A stretch of DNA of 64,000 nt from Pleomorphochaeta sp963678575 (GCA_963678575.2 CAXXHV010000002.1:186001-250000), one strand, 5' to 3'; shown: positions 51,785 through 60,408, counted from the first letter of the stretch. Translations and numbers: made by a program. The notes: generated from the sequence alone by a model not told the origin.

Positions 51785-52840
51785 TTAATTTTTCTTAGTA
51801 GTAGAAGTATTTATTACAAGATCAACATCTAGTTTTTCATTTGTTACGTCTTGGTTGTTAATAATTTTATTAAGCATTTTTACTGATTTCTCACCCATTT
51901 CTTTAAGGTGTAATTCAATATGAGTATAATAATTTGAGTTGTTATTTGTTTTGTCAAAAATTACTAATGAAATATCTTCGGGGATTTTATAACCTAATGC
52001 TTTAAATTTTGTTGATATCCCATCTGCAATAGCTTCTGACATCGCAACTACTCCATCAATATCAGTAAGTCTAGAAATTATTGTGGAAGCAACATTTAAG
52101 CCATCATTAAAATTGTATCCAGTTGTAATTATTAAATTTTCATCAATTGGGATAGTGGCTTCATTTAATGCTCTAATATATCCATGAAATCTATCAATAG
52201 AAGAGAAAGGGTAGCTTTCCTTATCATTACTAAACTTTATCAATTCAGTGTTTGAACAAGGGACTTCCCAAAAACTTGCAATGAATGCAATTTTTCTTCT
52301 TCCCATTTGAATTAAATATTTTGTTGCTAAATACCCACCTTTTTCTCCATCATGATAGATATGAGCAATATTAGCAAGAATGTTTTTTCTTGCTGTAACA
52401 ACTAAAGGGATATTATGAAAGTTTTTTATTTCTGGAATATTTTCAGCTTTAGCAACAGGAATATAAATTAATCCATCCAAAATAGAATTAGATAATTGTT
52501 TTATATCTTGTTTTTCGTTTTCAAGTGATCCATTACTAGAAGTAATTAAAACTAGTTGATTGTTTTTTCTAGCCTCTTCAATTATTCCTTCGGTTATAGC
52601 TGAGAAAAAGGGATGCGTAATATTTGGTACAATTAGGCCGATTACTCCAGAGGAGCTTCCTTTCATGATGCGAGCAGCTATATTAGGTCTATATCCTGTT
52701 TTTTTAAGTATTTCTTCAATTTTAATCTCATTTGCTCTTCTAATTGTTTGTCCATTAAAGTAGCGAGATAATGTGGCAATTGAGATACCACTAAGTTGAG
52801 ATATTTCTTTTAGAGAATAATTTTTACTTTTTCTATCCAT
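51785..52840 (-). CDS. LacI-family regulator of the EPSP-synthase-like/TRAP operon
   Basis: A 351-aa LacI-type repressor. Helix-turn-helix YSLKEISQLSGISIATLSRYFNGQTI (7-32) and a sensor domain with GLIVPNITHPFFSAITEGI and DGVVAMSEAIADGIS. It differs clearly from the two sister LacI proteins at 10.8 and 17 kb. It is divergent from the EPSP-synthase-like/TAXI-TRAP operon. Two operator-like sites with AACGTTTATCA lie in the intergenic region, one by each promoter, so it should repress the operon and itself until its ligand appears. Confidence 0.92.
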   Translation of the reverse strand: MDRKSKNYSLKEISQLSGISIATLSRYFNGQTIRRANEIKIEEILKKTGYRPNIAARIMKGSSSGVIGLIVPNITHPFFSAITEGIIEEARKNNQLVLITSSNGSLENEKQDIKQLSNSILDGLIYIPVAKAENIPEIKNFHNIPLVVTARKNILANIAHIYHDGEKGGYLATKYLIQMGRRKIAFIASFWEVPCSNTELIKFSNDKESYPFSSIDRFHGYIRALNEATIPIDENLIITTGYNFNDGLNVASTIISRLTDIDGVVAMSEAIADGISTKFKALGYKIPEDISLVIFDKTNNNSNYYTHIELHLKEMGEKSVKMLNKIINNQDVTNEKLDVDLVINTSTTKKN

Positions 52841-52880
52841 AATAATTATATTATTGCATATTTAATATAAAAGCAATAAT

Positions 52881-52897
52881 TGCAAACGTTTATCATT
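52881..52897. promoter_or_regulatory. LacI-type operator near the lacI start
   Basis: TGCAAACGTTTATCATT with central CG, matching AAACGTTTATCA of the second site at 53026-53048. It lies 40 bases before the lacI ATG, a suitable autoregulation site. Confidence 0.65.
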
Positions 52898-52991
52898 AAA
52901 ATATATTTATCTAATTTTAAATTATAGTCTTTATAGAAAAAAGAAATATATTTACCCAATTATGGTCATAAAAATAAATAAAATATTATTA

Positions 52992-53048
52992 TTGACATAT
53001 AAAATAAATATAATATACTAAATATAAAGTGTAAACGTTTATCACTTT
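52992..53048 (+). promoter_or_regulatory. Promoter and LacI operator of the EPSP-like/TRAP operon
   Basis: TTGACA (52992-52997), 16 bases, TATACT (53014-53019). Right after it AAAGTG-TAAACGTTTA-t-CACTTT (53026-53048) is a near-perfect palindrome over the start of transcription. Bound repressor would block the promoter. Confidence 0.78.
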
Positions 53049-53066
53049 GAGTATAGGAGTTGAAAA

Positions 53067-54359
53067 TTGAAATATTTAGTTAAAAAATCTTCACTAGTTG
53101 GAGAGATAAAAATCCCCGGAAATAAATCAGGAACTGCTAGAGGTGTAATTTTTGGTAGCTTGGCTGATGGTACTACTATTTTAAAGAACCCATTAACAAA
53201 TCTAGATAGTTATTCTATTGTAAAAATGATGGAAGCTCTTGGAGCTGAAATAAATACTGATGATGATAACAAATGGATTATCAAAGGCTTTAATGGGAAA
53301 CCAAAAATGCCTTCATGTGTTTTGGATGCGGAGAATTCAGGAACAGGGTTTTATTTTGTTTTGGCTGTTTGTTCTTTAATAAATGGTTATAGCGTATTAA
53401 CAGGAGATTATCAGATTTGTTATAGACCAGCACAACCAATGATTGATGCAATTAAACAATTAGGCGGAGAGGCTTTTTCAACTAGAGATAGTGGTACTGC
53501 TCCTATTGTTGTTAAAGGTCCAATTAAAGGTGGAGAGGTTAGTTTTCCTGGTGTAAACTCACAATGGATGACTCCTTTTCTAAGTGTTTGTGGATTATTA
53601 AATGAAGATACGATTATAAATGAAACAAATCTGTTGGAAAGACCTTATGTAGATATGACAATTGGAATGTTAGAAAAGGCTGGAATAAAAATTGAAAATT
53701 ATAATTATGATAAATTTATAATTCGAGGGAATCAAAAATTTAAGGCTTTTGAATATGAGTTACCAGGGGATTGGGGTAGTAGTGGTTATCCAATGATTGC
53801 AACAGCCATTACAAAAGGTTCACAAGTAACTTTCAAGGGTTTAGATATTAACGATTATGCTGGAGAAAAAGCTTTTGTTCAAATTTTAAAAGATATGGGT
53901 GCTGATATTCAAGTTCTTGATGAAGGAAGAGGTGGTATTGTTGTAAGAGGAAGCTCCGAATTAAATGGTATTGAAATAGATTGTAGCGGAACCCCAGATG
54001 CAGTGCCAATTTTAGCAGTTTTAGGTTGTGCTGCAAAAGGTAAAACTGTTTTAAAAAATATTGGAGCTTGTAGATTAAAGGAAACAGATAGAGCTAAATC
54101 TATTAAACAAGAGCTTACAAAAATGGGTGGTAAATTTGATGAAACTGAAGACAGTTTAACAATATATCATTCAAGTTTAAAAGGTTCAAAAATTGATGGC
54201 CATCACGATCACAGAATAGTAATGGCAACTTGTGTAGCAGCTATGATTGCACAAGGGGAAAGTGAAATAGAGCATGGAGAATATTCAGCAGTTTCGTTCC
54301 CAAATTTTTACCAATTGATGAGAAAAATTAATGCAGATATTACCTGCATTGACGAATAA
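53067..54359 (+). CDS. EPSP-synthase-family enolpyruvyl transferase homologue (variant active site)
   Basis: A 430-aa protein with the two-domain EPSP-synthase fold. Conserved: PGNKSGTAR (Lys20, Ser21, Arg25), YRPAQ (Arg like E. coli Arg124), NSQWMTP (Ser/Gln), GTPDAVP (catalytic Asp like Asp313), RLKETDR (Lys/Glu/Arg344-like) and DHRIVMA (Arg386-like). Changed: NSGTGFY has Tyr where E. coli has Arg100, and AVSFPNF has Val where Lys411 binds PEP. Start TTG after AGGAG. It stands first in a LacI-controlled operon with a TAXI-TRAP importer and has no other aro genes around, so it may act on an imported carboxylic acid rather than in the shikimate pathway. AroA remains the default annotation. 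Confidence 0.82.
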   Translation: MKYLVKKSSLVGEIKIPGNKSGTARGVIFGSLADGTTILKNPLTNLDSYSIVKMMEALGAEINTDDDNKWIIKGFNGKPKMPSCVLDAENSGTGFYFVLAVCSLINGYSVLTGDYQICYRPAQPMIDAIKQLGGEAFSTRDSGTAPIVVKGPIKGGEVSFPGVNSQWMTPFLSVCGLLNEDTIINETNLLERPYVDMTIGMLEKAGIKIENYNYDKFIIRGNQKFKAFEYELPGDWGSSGYPMIATAITKGSQVTFKGLDINDYAGEKAFVQILKDMGADIQVLDEGRGGIVVRGSSELNGIEIDCSGTPDAVPILAVLGCAAKGKTVLKNIGACRLKETDRAKSIKQELTKMGGKFDETEDSLTIYHSSLKGSKIDGHHDHRIVMATCVAAMIAQGESEIEHGEYSAVSFPNFYQLMRKINADITCIDE

Positions 54360-54367
54360 AGGAGAGT

Positions 54368-55369
54368 GTGATGAAAAAGGGTTTAATGTTATTGATTTTA
54401 AGCATGAGTGTTGTTTTTTCAATATTTGCAAATGGTAATAGTGAAAAAACTACTGCAACAAGCTTAAAAAGAATTTCAATTGGGACTGCAGGTACAGCTG
54501 GTTCTTTATATCCTATGGGTGTTGGAATGGCAAAAACTATTACTGATCATGTTGAGGGTATAGCTTGTACAGGGGAAGCAACAGCTGCTTCTGTAGAAAA
54601 TATTAGAAACTTAACATCTGGTAATTTGGCTATGGGTATTTCACAAAGCGAAATAGCATACCTAGCTTATAATGGATTAGGTGATTTTAAAGGCCACGAT
54701 GCATCAGATTTAAGAGCTTTATTTAGTACTATAACAAGTTATGTGCAAGCATTTACACTTGAAAGTAGTGATATTAAAGCTATTTCCGATTTTAAAGGGA
54801 AATCTATTGGATGTAGTTCTGCAGGAAGCGGTGGAGAGATGTGTGTAAGAATGGTTTTAGATTATTATGATTTATCTTATGATGATATTAAACCACAATT
54901 TATTTCTGAAACTGAAGCTGTTTCAGCACTAAAAGATGGAAGAATTGATGCTTTTATTTGTACTCATCCTATAAAATCAGCAGCATTAACTGATCTTACT
55001 ACTAGTGTTGATGTAAGAATGATTTCTTTTGAAGATCCAAAGTTTTATGAAGAATTCTTCTTCTGGACACCTTATTCAATTCCAGCAGGAACTTATAAGA
55101 ATGTAGATGAAGTAATAGTAGTTCCAAGTAGTAGAGTAAATATGTTTACTTCAACAAAGTCAGGTTTAAGTGATGATGATGTTTATAAAATCGTAAAGGC
55201 TATTTGGGAAAATAGAGATGAGTGGCAAGGCGTTGCAAATTCAGTTTCAAAACAAGTTGTAATAGATGCAGCATTATCAGGTATTCCTTTACCTCTTCAT
55301 CCTGGTGCTTTAAAATACTATCAAGAAATTGGGATTGAAATTGATCCTCAGTTAATATTAAAAAAATAG
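54368..55369 (+). CDS. TAXI-type TRAP transporter solute-binding protein
   Basis: A 333-aa periplasmic receptor of the TAXI family: signal peptide MKKGLMLLILSMSVVFSIFA then NGNSEK, SIGTAGTAGSLYPMGVGMA (the TAXI signature GTAGTAGSYYP-like) and GKSIGCSSAGSGGEM. It binds an organic acid such as glutamate or 2-oxoglutarate; the ligand here is unknown. It starts 8 bases after the EPSP-like gene. A 13-bp hairpin separates it from its membrane partner. Confidence 0.92.
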   Translation: MMKKGLMLLILSMSVVFSIFANGNSEKTTATSLKRISIGTAGTAGSLYPMGVGMAKTITDHVEGIACTGEATAASVENIRNLTSGNLAMGISQSEIAYLAYNGLGDFKGHDASDLRALFSTITSYVQAFTLESSDIKAISDFKGKSIGCSSAGSGGEMCVRMVLDYYDLSYDDIKPQFISETEAVSALKDGRIDAFICTHPIKSAALTDLTTSVDVRMISFEDPKFYEEFFFWTPYSIPAGTYKNVDEVIVVPSSRVNMFTSTKSGLSDDDVYKIVKAIWENRDEWQGVANSVSKQVVIDAALSGIPLPLHPGALKYYQEIGIEIDPQLILKK

Positions 55370-55381
55370 CGAATAGTTGTT

Positions 55382-55415
55382 TTCCTCATAGAATCTTTAT
55401 CAATTCTATGAGGAA
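55382..55415 (+). repeat. Intercistronic hairpin between TAXI receptor and TRAP permease
   Basis: TTCCTCATAGAAT (55382-55394) pairs perfectly with ATTCTATGAGGAA (55403-55415) around an 8-base loop. No T run follows. It lies 13 bases past the receptor stop codon; a third example of a strong stem between binding-protein and permease genes. Confidence 0.78.
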
Positions 55416-55438
55416 CCTTTAAAGGAAGGCTTAAAAAA

Positions 55439-57310
55439 ATGATAAGAAATACAAAATATTTGAAAGGATTATCTAGTTTAATATTGTTAATCTTAGCATC
55501 CTTTATTTGTTTATTTCATATTTATATAACAATATCAACTTCAATTGGAGTTATGCAAGTTAGGGTAATTCATGTTTTTTCATTAATGACTATTTGGTAT
55601 GTTATGAAATATATTAGTAATGAAAAAAAAGTTTTTAAAAGTGTTGATATATTAGTAATTTTTATAATTATTGCATTATTTATATATTTTATGATAGGGA
55701 CAGTCCCGGATGCACTTAGGGAAAAAGGTGTTTGGGGAATAAATTATATTGATGTAATTGCTGGTACTATATTAATCATCTTAGTATTAGAAGTTTCTAG
55801 AGAATCAATAGGCTTAGCTTTACCAATAATCGCTGTTGTCTTTTTAGCTTATGCTTTTTTAGGGCCATTCCTTCCAAATGTTATTGCTCATAGAGGTTAT
55901 AATTTAAAATATATTACGAATTATATAAGTTGGACAAATGAGGGTGTATTTGGTATACCTATTGGAGCTTCAGTATCTTTTGTAGTTTTATATATTATAT
56001 TTGGGGAATTATTAGATAAATTTGGAGCTGGTAAATTTTTTATTGATATTGCTTATGCACTAACAGGTAAAATGAAAGGTGGCCCTGCAGAAGCTGCCGT
56101 ATTGTCAAGCGCAATGATGGGCTCTATTAATGGAAGCGCTGTTGCAAATGTTGTAACAACAGGAACTTTTACAATTCCGTTAATGAAAAAAGTAGGATAT
56201 TCTAAAGAATATTCCGGAGCTGTTGAAGCTGTAGCTTCAACAGGAGGTCAAATACTACCACCGGTAATGGGTGTTGCAGCCTTTGTTATGGCTGATTTAA
56301 CAGGGATTCCTTATTCTAATATAGTTTTGGCCGGAATTTTCCCTGGTTTGCTATATTATATAAGTCTAGGAGCTGCAGTTTATTTTGAAGCAGGAAGATT
56401 AGGTATAGAACCTGATAAAAATGAAAAACTTCAAAAGGTAAAAGAAATCTTGAAGAAAGGATATTATTATTTTATTCCAATAATAATTTTAATAACATGT
56501 TTGTTAGTATTTAAATTTTCAGCAAGTTATTCTGGTTTCTTTGCAATTGTTTCAATTTTAATAATTGGTATAATAAAAGTAATAATCACTGATCATAGAT
56601 TTCCTTGGAAAGAGTTAAAAGAAGCAAGTTTGCATGCTGCTAAATCGGCTGTTCCTGTTGCAATAGCTTGTGCATCAGCTGGTATAGTTATTGGAATTGT
56701 AAGTATGACTGGTCTTGGTGTTAGATTTGCTCAAATAGTCTTCGATGTTTCAAACGGTAATTTGTTTTTAATGTTATTTATGACAATGATAGCTTGTATA
56801 ATACTTGGAATGGGACTTCCTTCAACAGCAGCATATGTAATTGCGGCAACTGTTGCAGCTCCAGCTCTATTAAAAGCAGGAATATCTCCAATAGCATCTA
56901 ATTTGTTTGTATTTTATTTTGCGATAATTTCCTTTATTACTCCTCCAGTTGCAATGAGTGCTTATGCAGCAAGTGGTATAGCAGATTCCGATGCAATGAA
57001 GACGGGAGTTCAAGCTTTTAAACTTGGGATAGCGGGCTTTATTATTCCTTATATGTTTGTATATTACCCAGGACTGTTAATAGTTGATTCTTCAATTTTC
57101 TCTTCAATTTATGCATTGCTTATTGCATTAAGTTCCGTAATGTTGATTGCTACATCTTTTGAAGGTTGGTTTAATAAAAATTTAAAACTACCAATTAGAT
57201 TAATTATGTTTATCCTTGGTTGTGCAATGTTAATCCCAAATCTTGTATTAAATATTTCTGGAATCTTTTTAACAATTTTAATATTTATATATTTGAAATA
57301 TAAGAAATAA
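55439..57310 (+). CDS. TRAP transporter 4TM/12TM fusion permease
   Basis: A 623-aa inner-membrane protein joining the small (4-helix, about 1-135) and large (12-helix) TRAP subunits, the usual form for TAXI systems. Signatures: GKMKGGPAEAAVLSSAMMGSINGSAVANVVTTGTFTIPLMKK, VASTGGQILPPVMGVAAFVMADLTG and GMGLPSTAAYVIAATVAAPAL. It imports an organic acid using the ion gradient, with the TAXI receptor. Start ATG after a purine-rich AAGGAAGG. Operon ends in a terminator. Confidence 0.94.
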   Translation: MIRNTKYLKGLSSLILLILASFICLFHIYITISTSIGVMQVRVIHVFSLMTIWYVMKYISNEKKVFKSVDILVIFIIIALFIYFMIGTVPDALREKGVWGINYIDVIAGTILIILVLEVSRESIGLALPIIAVVFLAYAFLGPFLPNVIAHRGYNLKYITNYISWTNEGVFGIPIGASVSFVVLYIIFGELLDKFGAGKFFIDIAYALTGKMKGGPAEAAVLSSAMMGSINGSAVANVVTTGTFTIPLMKKVGYSKEYSGAVEAVASTGGQILPPVMGVAAFVMADLTGIPYSNIVLAGIFPGLLYYISLGAAVYFEAGRLGIEPDKNEKLQKVKEILKKGYYYFIPIIILITCLLVFKFSASYSGFFAIVSILIIGIIKVIITDHRFPWKELKEASLHAAKSAVPVAIACASAGIVIGIVSMTGLGVRFAQIVFDVSNGNLFLMLFMTMIACIILGMGLPSTAAYVIAATVAAPALLKAGISPIASNLFVFYFAIISFITPPVAMSAYAASGIADSDAMKTGVQAFKLGIAGFIIPYMFVYYPGLLIVDSSIFSSIYALLIALSSVMLIATSFEGWFNKNLKLPIRLIMFILGCAMLIPNLVLNISGIFLTILIFIYLKYKK

Positions 57311-57335
57311 ATCAATAAATTTTCAAACTTTTAAT

Positions 57336-57375
57336 AAGCTAGATAGTGATAATTTCATTTTCTAGCTTTTTTTTT
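57336..57375 (+). terminator. Intrinsic terminator after the TRAP operon
   Basis: AAGCTAGA (57336-57343) pairs with TCTAGCTT (57361-57368), followed by TTTTTTT. Confidence 0.82.
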
Positions 57376-57535
57376 ATAAAAAATAATAAAAAAATAGTTT
57401 AAATAAAGAATATTAATGTTTTTTGTTAATAAAATTAATTAAATTAATAAAAAAAATAAAAATTATTAATTTATTTAATAAAATTACTTGATTTTTTTAA
57501 ATACTGATGATATTTTAAAATTATTAGGAGATAAA

Positions 57536-57910
57536 ATGCATAATTGGAAAAAAATATTAGATATAAGTAAAGGTAAAAATATAATTGTTAAAAAGGTGTA
57601 TATCCCTGAAGACAATATTACAATTGAAGGTGATTTTCAGTTGTCAAACATTGCAACTTTCAGTGAAGTGGATCAAAAGTTTATTGCAGCATTTATAAAA
57701 ACACATGGATCAATTAAACAAATGGAAGCAATATTTAATATTAGTTATCCTACTGTTAAGAATAAATTGAACGAATTATCAAAAAAGATTGATAATTTTG
57801 ATCTAAATATTGAAGAAGAAAAAGAAAGTGAATCTATTTCTAATGTATTAGATAAGATTGATTCAGGTGAGATAGATGTAAAACAAGCATTAAAGGAGCT
57901 TAATCCATGA
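57536..57910 (+). CDS. DUF2089-domain protein, putative regulator
   Basis: A 124-aa protein of the DUF2089 type: a small helical regulator-like domain with CEVDQ-like FSEVDQKFIAAFIKTHGSIKQMEAIFNISYPTVKNKLNELSKKI that resembles a helix-turn-helix, then an acidic stretch and a short helical C-terminus (VLDKIDSGEIDVKQALKEL). I choose the ATG at 57536 because TTAGGAG precedes it; the frame extends 16 codons further without support. Its last bases overlap the next gene (ATGA). First gene of a three-gene module like yvl loci of Firmicutes, suggesting envelope-stress control. Confidence 0.78.
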   Translation: MHNWKKILDISKGKNIIVKKVYIPEDNITIEGDFQLSNIATFSEVDQKFIAAFIKTHGSIKQMEAIFNISYPTVKNKLNELSKKIDNFDLNIEEEKESESISNVLDKIDSGEIDVKQALKELNP

Positions 57911-58182
57911 TTGCAATGATGATAAGTGGCCATGTATTAAATAAAAAGGGACATTTAATAAGATTTTTTTTCCCTTTAATAATATTATATATCTTATTAG
58001 TTCCATTATATCTGCTTGTTGCTATTGGCTATATCATTGTTTTATTAGTTGGAGAAGCTGCAAAAGCAGCTAGAAGTTATATAGAAATATTTTTTAGATT
58101 ACCAATAATTATTAATTCTCTCAAAGGTACCATAATCAATATTGAAAATGATGAGAATAATATAAAAATATATATAAATTGA
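57907..58182 (+). CDS. Small membrane protein of the DUF2089/YvlB-like operon
   Basis: A 91-aa protein with two hydrophobic segments (LIRFFFPLIILYILLVPLYLLVAIGYIIVLLVG) and a basic/amphipathic end. Starts by 4-base overlap with the DUF2089 gene and precedes the YvlB-like gene by 9 bases. Probably an inner-membrane partner. No family recognised. Confidence 0.65.
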   Translation: MIAMMISGHVLNKKGHLIRFFFPLIILYILLVPLYLLVAIGYIIVLLVGEAAKAARSYIEIFFRLPIIINSLKGTIINIENDENNIKIYIN

Positions 58183-58191
58183 GGTCGTAAT

Positions 58192-58614
58192 ATGAATGAA
58201 GAACGAGTAAAGATTTTAGAGATGCTCTCTAGTGGAAAGATAAGTGTTCAAGAAGCTGAACAGTTATTATCAATTTCCGAAAAAAAAGAAAAGGAACTTG
58301 CTTTAAATAATAAGGTAAGAAATGAAAAATTTATTTATGTAAATGTTGAACCAAAAGATACTGAAAATGGAAGAAAAGTTGGAAAAGTATATGTAAAAGT
58401 TCCATTTGCTTTGATAAAAGCTGGATTTAATATTGCAGGACTAATTCCAAAAGATGCTCAAGAACAAATAAATAATGGATTAAGAGAACAAGGAATGAGT
58501 TTTGATTTTAATGATTTTAAACCTGAGAACATTAAAGAAATAATGGATTCATTAGAACAATTAACTGTTGAAGTAGATAATGCTGATTCCATTATTAAGG
58601 TTTTTAGTAAGTAA
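58192..58614 (+). CDS. YvlB/SHOCT-like protein
   Basis: A 140-aa protein. The first 30 residues, MNEERVKILEMLSSGKISVQ followed by EAEQLL, are the short helical domain found at the N-terminus of YvlB/LiaX-like proteins. The rest (FIYVNVEPKDTENGRKVGKVYVKVPFALIKAGFNIAGLIPKDAQEQI) resembles the YvlB middle region. The same helical end occurs at the C-terminus of the DUF2089 protein (LDKIDSGEIDVKQALKEL), hinting that the two pair. GAGGTCG precedes the ATG. Confidence 0.75.
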   Translation: MNEERVKILEMLSSGKISVQEAEQLLSISEKKEKELALNNKVRNEKFIYVNVEPKDTENGRKVGKVYVKVPFALIKAGFNIAGLIPKDAQEQINNGLREQGMSFDFNDFKPENIKEIMDSLEQLTVEVDNADSIIKVFSK

Positions 58615-58615
58615 T

Positions 58616-58650
58616 AAAAAAAGAGAGTTTTTTACTCTCTTTTTTATTTA
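58616..58650 (+). terminator. Intrinsic terminator after the YvlB-like module
   Basis: AAAAAAGAGAGT and ACTCTCTTTTTT form a 12-bp stem with loop TTTTT, then ATTTATTT. It can work in both directions. Confidence 0.87.
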
Positions 58651-58720
58651 TTTCAAAATAAATCCTTTATACTGTATCTGTTTTCACTTATAATTCAAAT
58701 AATATAAAAAAGGTGTTTTT

Positions 58721-59185
58721 ATGGTTCATTTAGTTTATTGTGATAATCAAGGCAAAAAAGGATTAAGAGAAATTGATAAAATTATTGATGGCTCTAAGAA
58801 AATGATAATAAGAGCTGCAGCTGGAAGAAAAATCCCACATAGTAGGGTGTTTAAAGACGAAGTACTTTTTTTTATCGAAAAAGGGAGTAAGATAATTAAT
58901 CTAAAAGCTACAGTAAAAGAAGTGCAGAATTTTACAAAATTAAATTATAATGAAATTACAAATATTATTGATTTAAATCAAAATATGCTTAATCTAAATG
59001 ATAAACAAAAAAAAAGATGGCATAAGAAATGTATATGTTTAATAGAGTTTTCAAATGTTGAAAAAATTCATGATTTAAATTTTGAACATCAAGGTAATAT
59101 GGATGATTGGTTAATTTTAGACAAAATTGAAGATGTTTTAGTTGGCTCTAGCTCTCCATATACATATAAAAGTAAACTAGTATAA
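58721..59185 (+). CDS. PUA/ASCH-like small protein, unknown function
   Basis: A 154-aa protein. The core IIRAAAGRKIPHSRVFKDEVLFFIEKGSKIINLKATVKEVQNF and the final strand WLILDKIEDVLVGSSSPYTYKSKL look like a PUA/ASCH-fold beta barrel, and the region 80-120 is basic. I recognise it only by fold impression. It sits 9 bases before the Gp37/Gp68-like gene and is probably co-transcribed; the pair may act on modified nucleotides or RNA. AAAGGTG precedes the ATG. Confidence 0.6.
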   Translation: MVHLVYCDNQGKKGLREIDKIIDGSKKMIIRAAAGRKIPHSRVFKDEVLFFIEKGSKIINLKATVKEVQNFTKLNYNEITNIIDLNQNMLNLNDKQKKRWHKKCICLIEFSNVEKIHDLNFEHQGNMDDWLILDKIEDVLVGSSSPYTYKSKLV

Positions 59186-59194
59186 GGTAAAATT

Positions 59195-59917
59195 ATGTCA
59201 ATTTGGAATCCTTGGCGTGGTTGTCATAGATATAGTGAAGGTTGTAAGTTTTGCTATATTCATAAAGGTGATTACAAAAGAAATATTGATACAAATCAGG
59301 TTGTTAAAACTGAAAAATTTTATGCTCCAATATTAAAAAATAAAAATGGAGAATATAAAATGAAATCAAATCAAATAGTGAATATGTGTTTTAGTTCTGA
59401 TTTTTTAATTGAAGAGGCAGATTCTTGGAGAGGAGAATGTTGGAACATAATTAAAGAAAGATCTGATTTAACATTTCTTTTTCTCACAAAGCGAATTGAT
59501 AGATTCTTAAATTGCATTCCTTCTGATTGGGGTGATGGTTATAATAATGTAATTGTTGGGTGCACTATTGAAAATCAAAAAAATGCAGATTATAGATTGG
59601 AGATATTTGATAACTTACCCATTAAACATAAAAATATAATATGTCAGCCTTTAATTTCAGCTATTAATTTAAGAGAACATTTAGATAGTATTGAATTAGT
59701 GGTAGTAGGCGGAGAGTCTGATTTTAATGCAAGGATTCTTGATTATAATTGGGTTCTAGATATAAGAGAACAATGTTTAGAGAATAAAATTCCTTTTACA
59801 TTTAGACAATTAGGAACAAACTTTATTAAAGATAATAAAAAGTATAAATTGAATGTTAGACAATTATGTTCTCAAGCTAGAAAAGCAAATATTGATTTAT
59901 CATTTAGTAAATTATAA
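59195..59917 (+). CDS. Phage Gp37/Gp68-like (DUF5131) radical SAM-type protein
   Basis: A 240-aa protein of the Gp37/Gp68 (DUF5131) family. The start SIWNPWRGCHRYSEGCKFCYIHKGD carries the family Cys pattern CX6CX2C, where the usual is WNPxxGCxxxSxGCxxCYA. Other family pieces: CFSSDFLIEEAD, FLFLTKRIDR, IIVGCTIENQ-like IVGCTIENQKN, LVVVGGESD and FTFRQLGTNFI. The family is suggested to be radical SAM-like, often phage-borne; function unknown. It is here in a non-phage setting with the PUA-like partner. Confidence 0.82.
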   Translation: MSIWNPWRGCHRYSEGCKFCYIHKGDYKRNIDTNQVVKTEKFYAPILKNKNGEYKMKSNQIVNMCFSSDFLIEEADSWRGECWNIIKERSDLTFLFLTKRIDRFLNCIPSDWGDGYNNVIVGCTIENQKNADYRLEIFDNLPIKHKNIICQPLISAINLREHLDSIELVVVGGESDFNARILDYNWVLDIREQCLENKIPFTFRQLGTNFIKDNKKYKLNVRQLCSQARKANIDLSFSKL

Positions 59918-59940
59918 TAAATAATGGGAGTTATAAAAAT

Positions 59941-60408
59941 ATGAAAGAGCTTAGTTATAATGATTTAGAAAATGAAATATATAATATTATCGGGGAAAAA
60001 GCTTTTTTAGTTTTATCTACTAGTTATAAAGATAGAGTCACCTCAAGAACAATGAGCTTTATATTAATTGATAAAAAATTTTATTTTCAAACTGATAATA
60101 GTTTTTTAAAATTTGAACAAATAAAAAATAACCCAAATGTATCATTATGTATGGATAATATTCAAATCGAGGGTGTAGCCAAAATTTTAGGACATCCCTT
60201 TCAGGAAAAAAATAAAGAATTTTTAAAACATTATAAAAATTCTTTTTTAAGTTCTTTTAATAATTATTCATCCTTGGATAGGGAAGTCGTGATTTCAATT
60301 GACCCTATTTTTATTACATTGTGGAAATATGAAGAAAATAAACCTTTAAGAGATTTTTTAGATGTTAAAAATAAGAATGCTTATAGAGAGTATTACCTTC
60401 AGCAATAA
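59941..60408 (+). CDS. Pyridoxamine 5'-phosphate oxidase-like FMN-binding protein
   Basis: A 155-aa split-barrel flavin-binding protein. AFLVLSTSYKDRVTSRTMSFILIDKKFYFQTDNSFLKFEQIKNNPNVSLCM is the standard N-terminal pattern of the PNPOx-like general stress protein group. It probably binds FMN and reduces a small molecule. No true PNPOx catalytic C-terminus. GGGAG precedes the ATG. Ends at a terminator. Confidence 0.82.
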   Translation: MKELSYNDLENEIYNIIGEKAFLVLSTSYKDRVTSRTMSFILIDKKFYFQTDNSFLKFEQIKNNPNVSLCMDNIQIEGVAKILGHPFQEKNKEFLKHYKNSFLSSFNNYSSLDREVVISIDPIFITLWKYEENKPLRDFLDVKNKNAYREYYLQQ

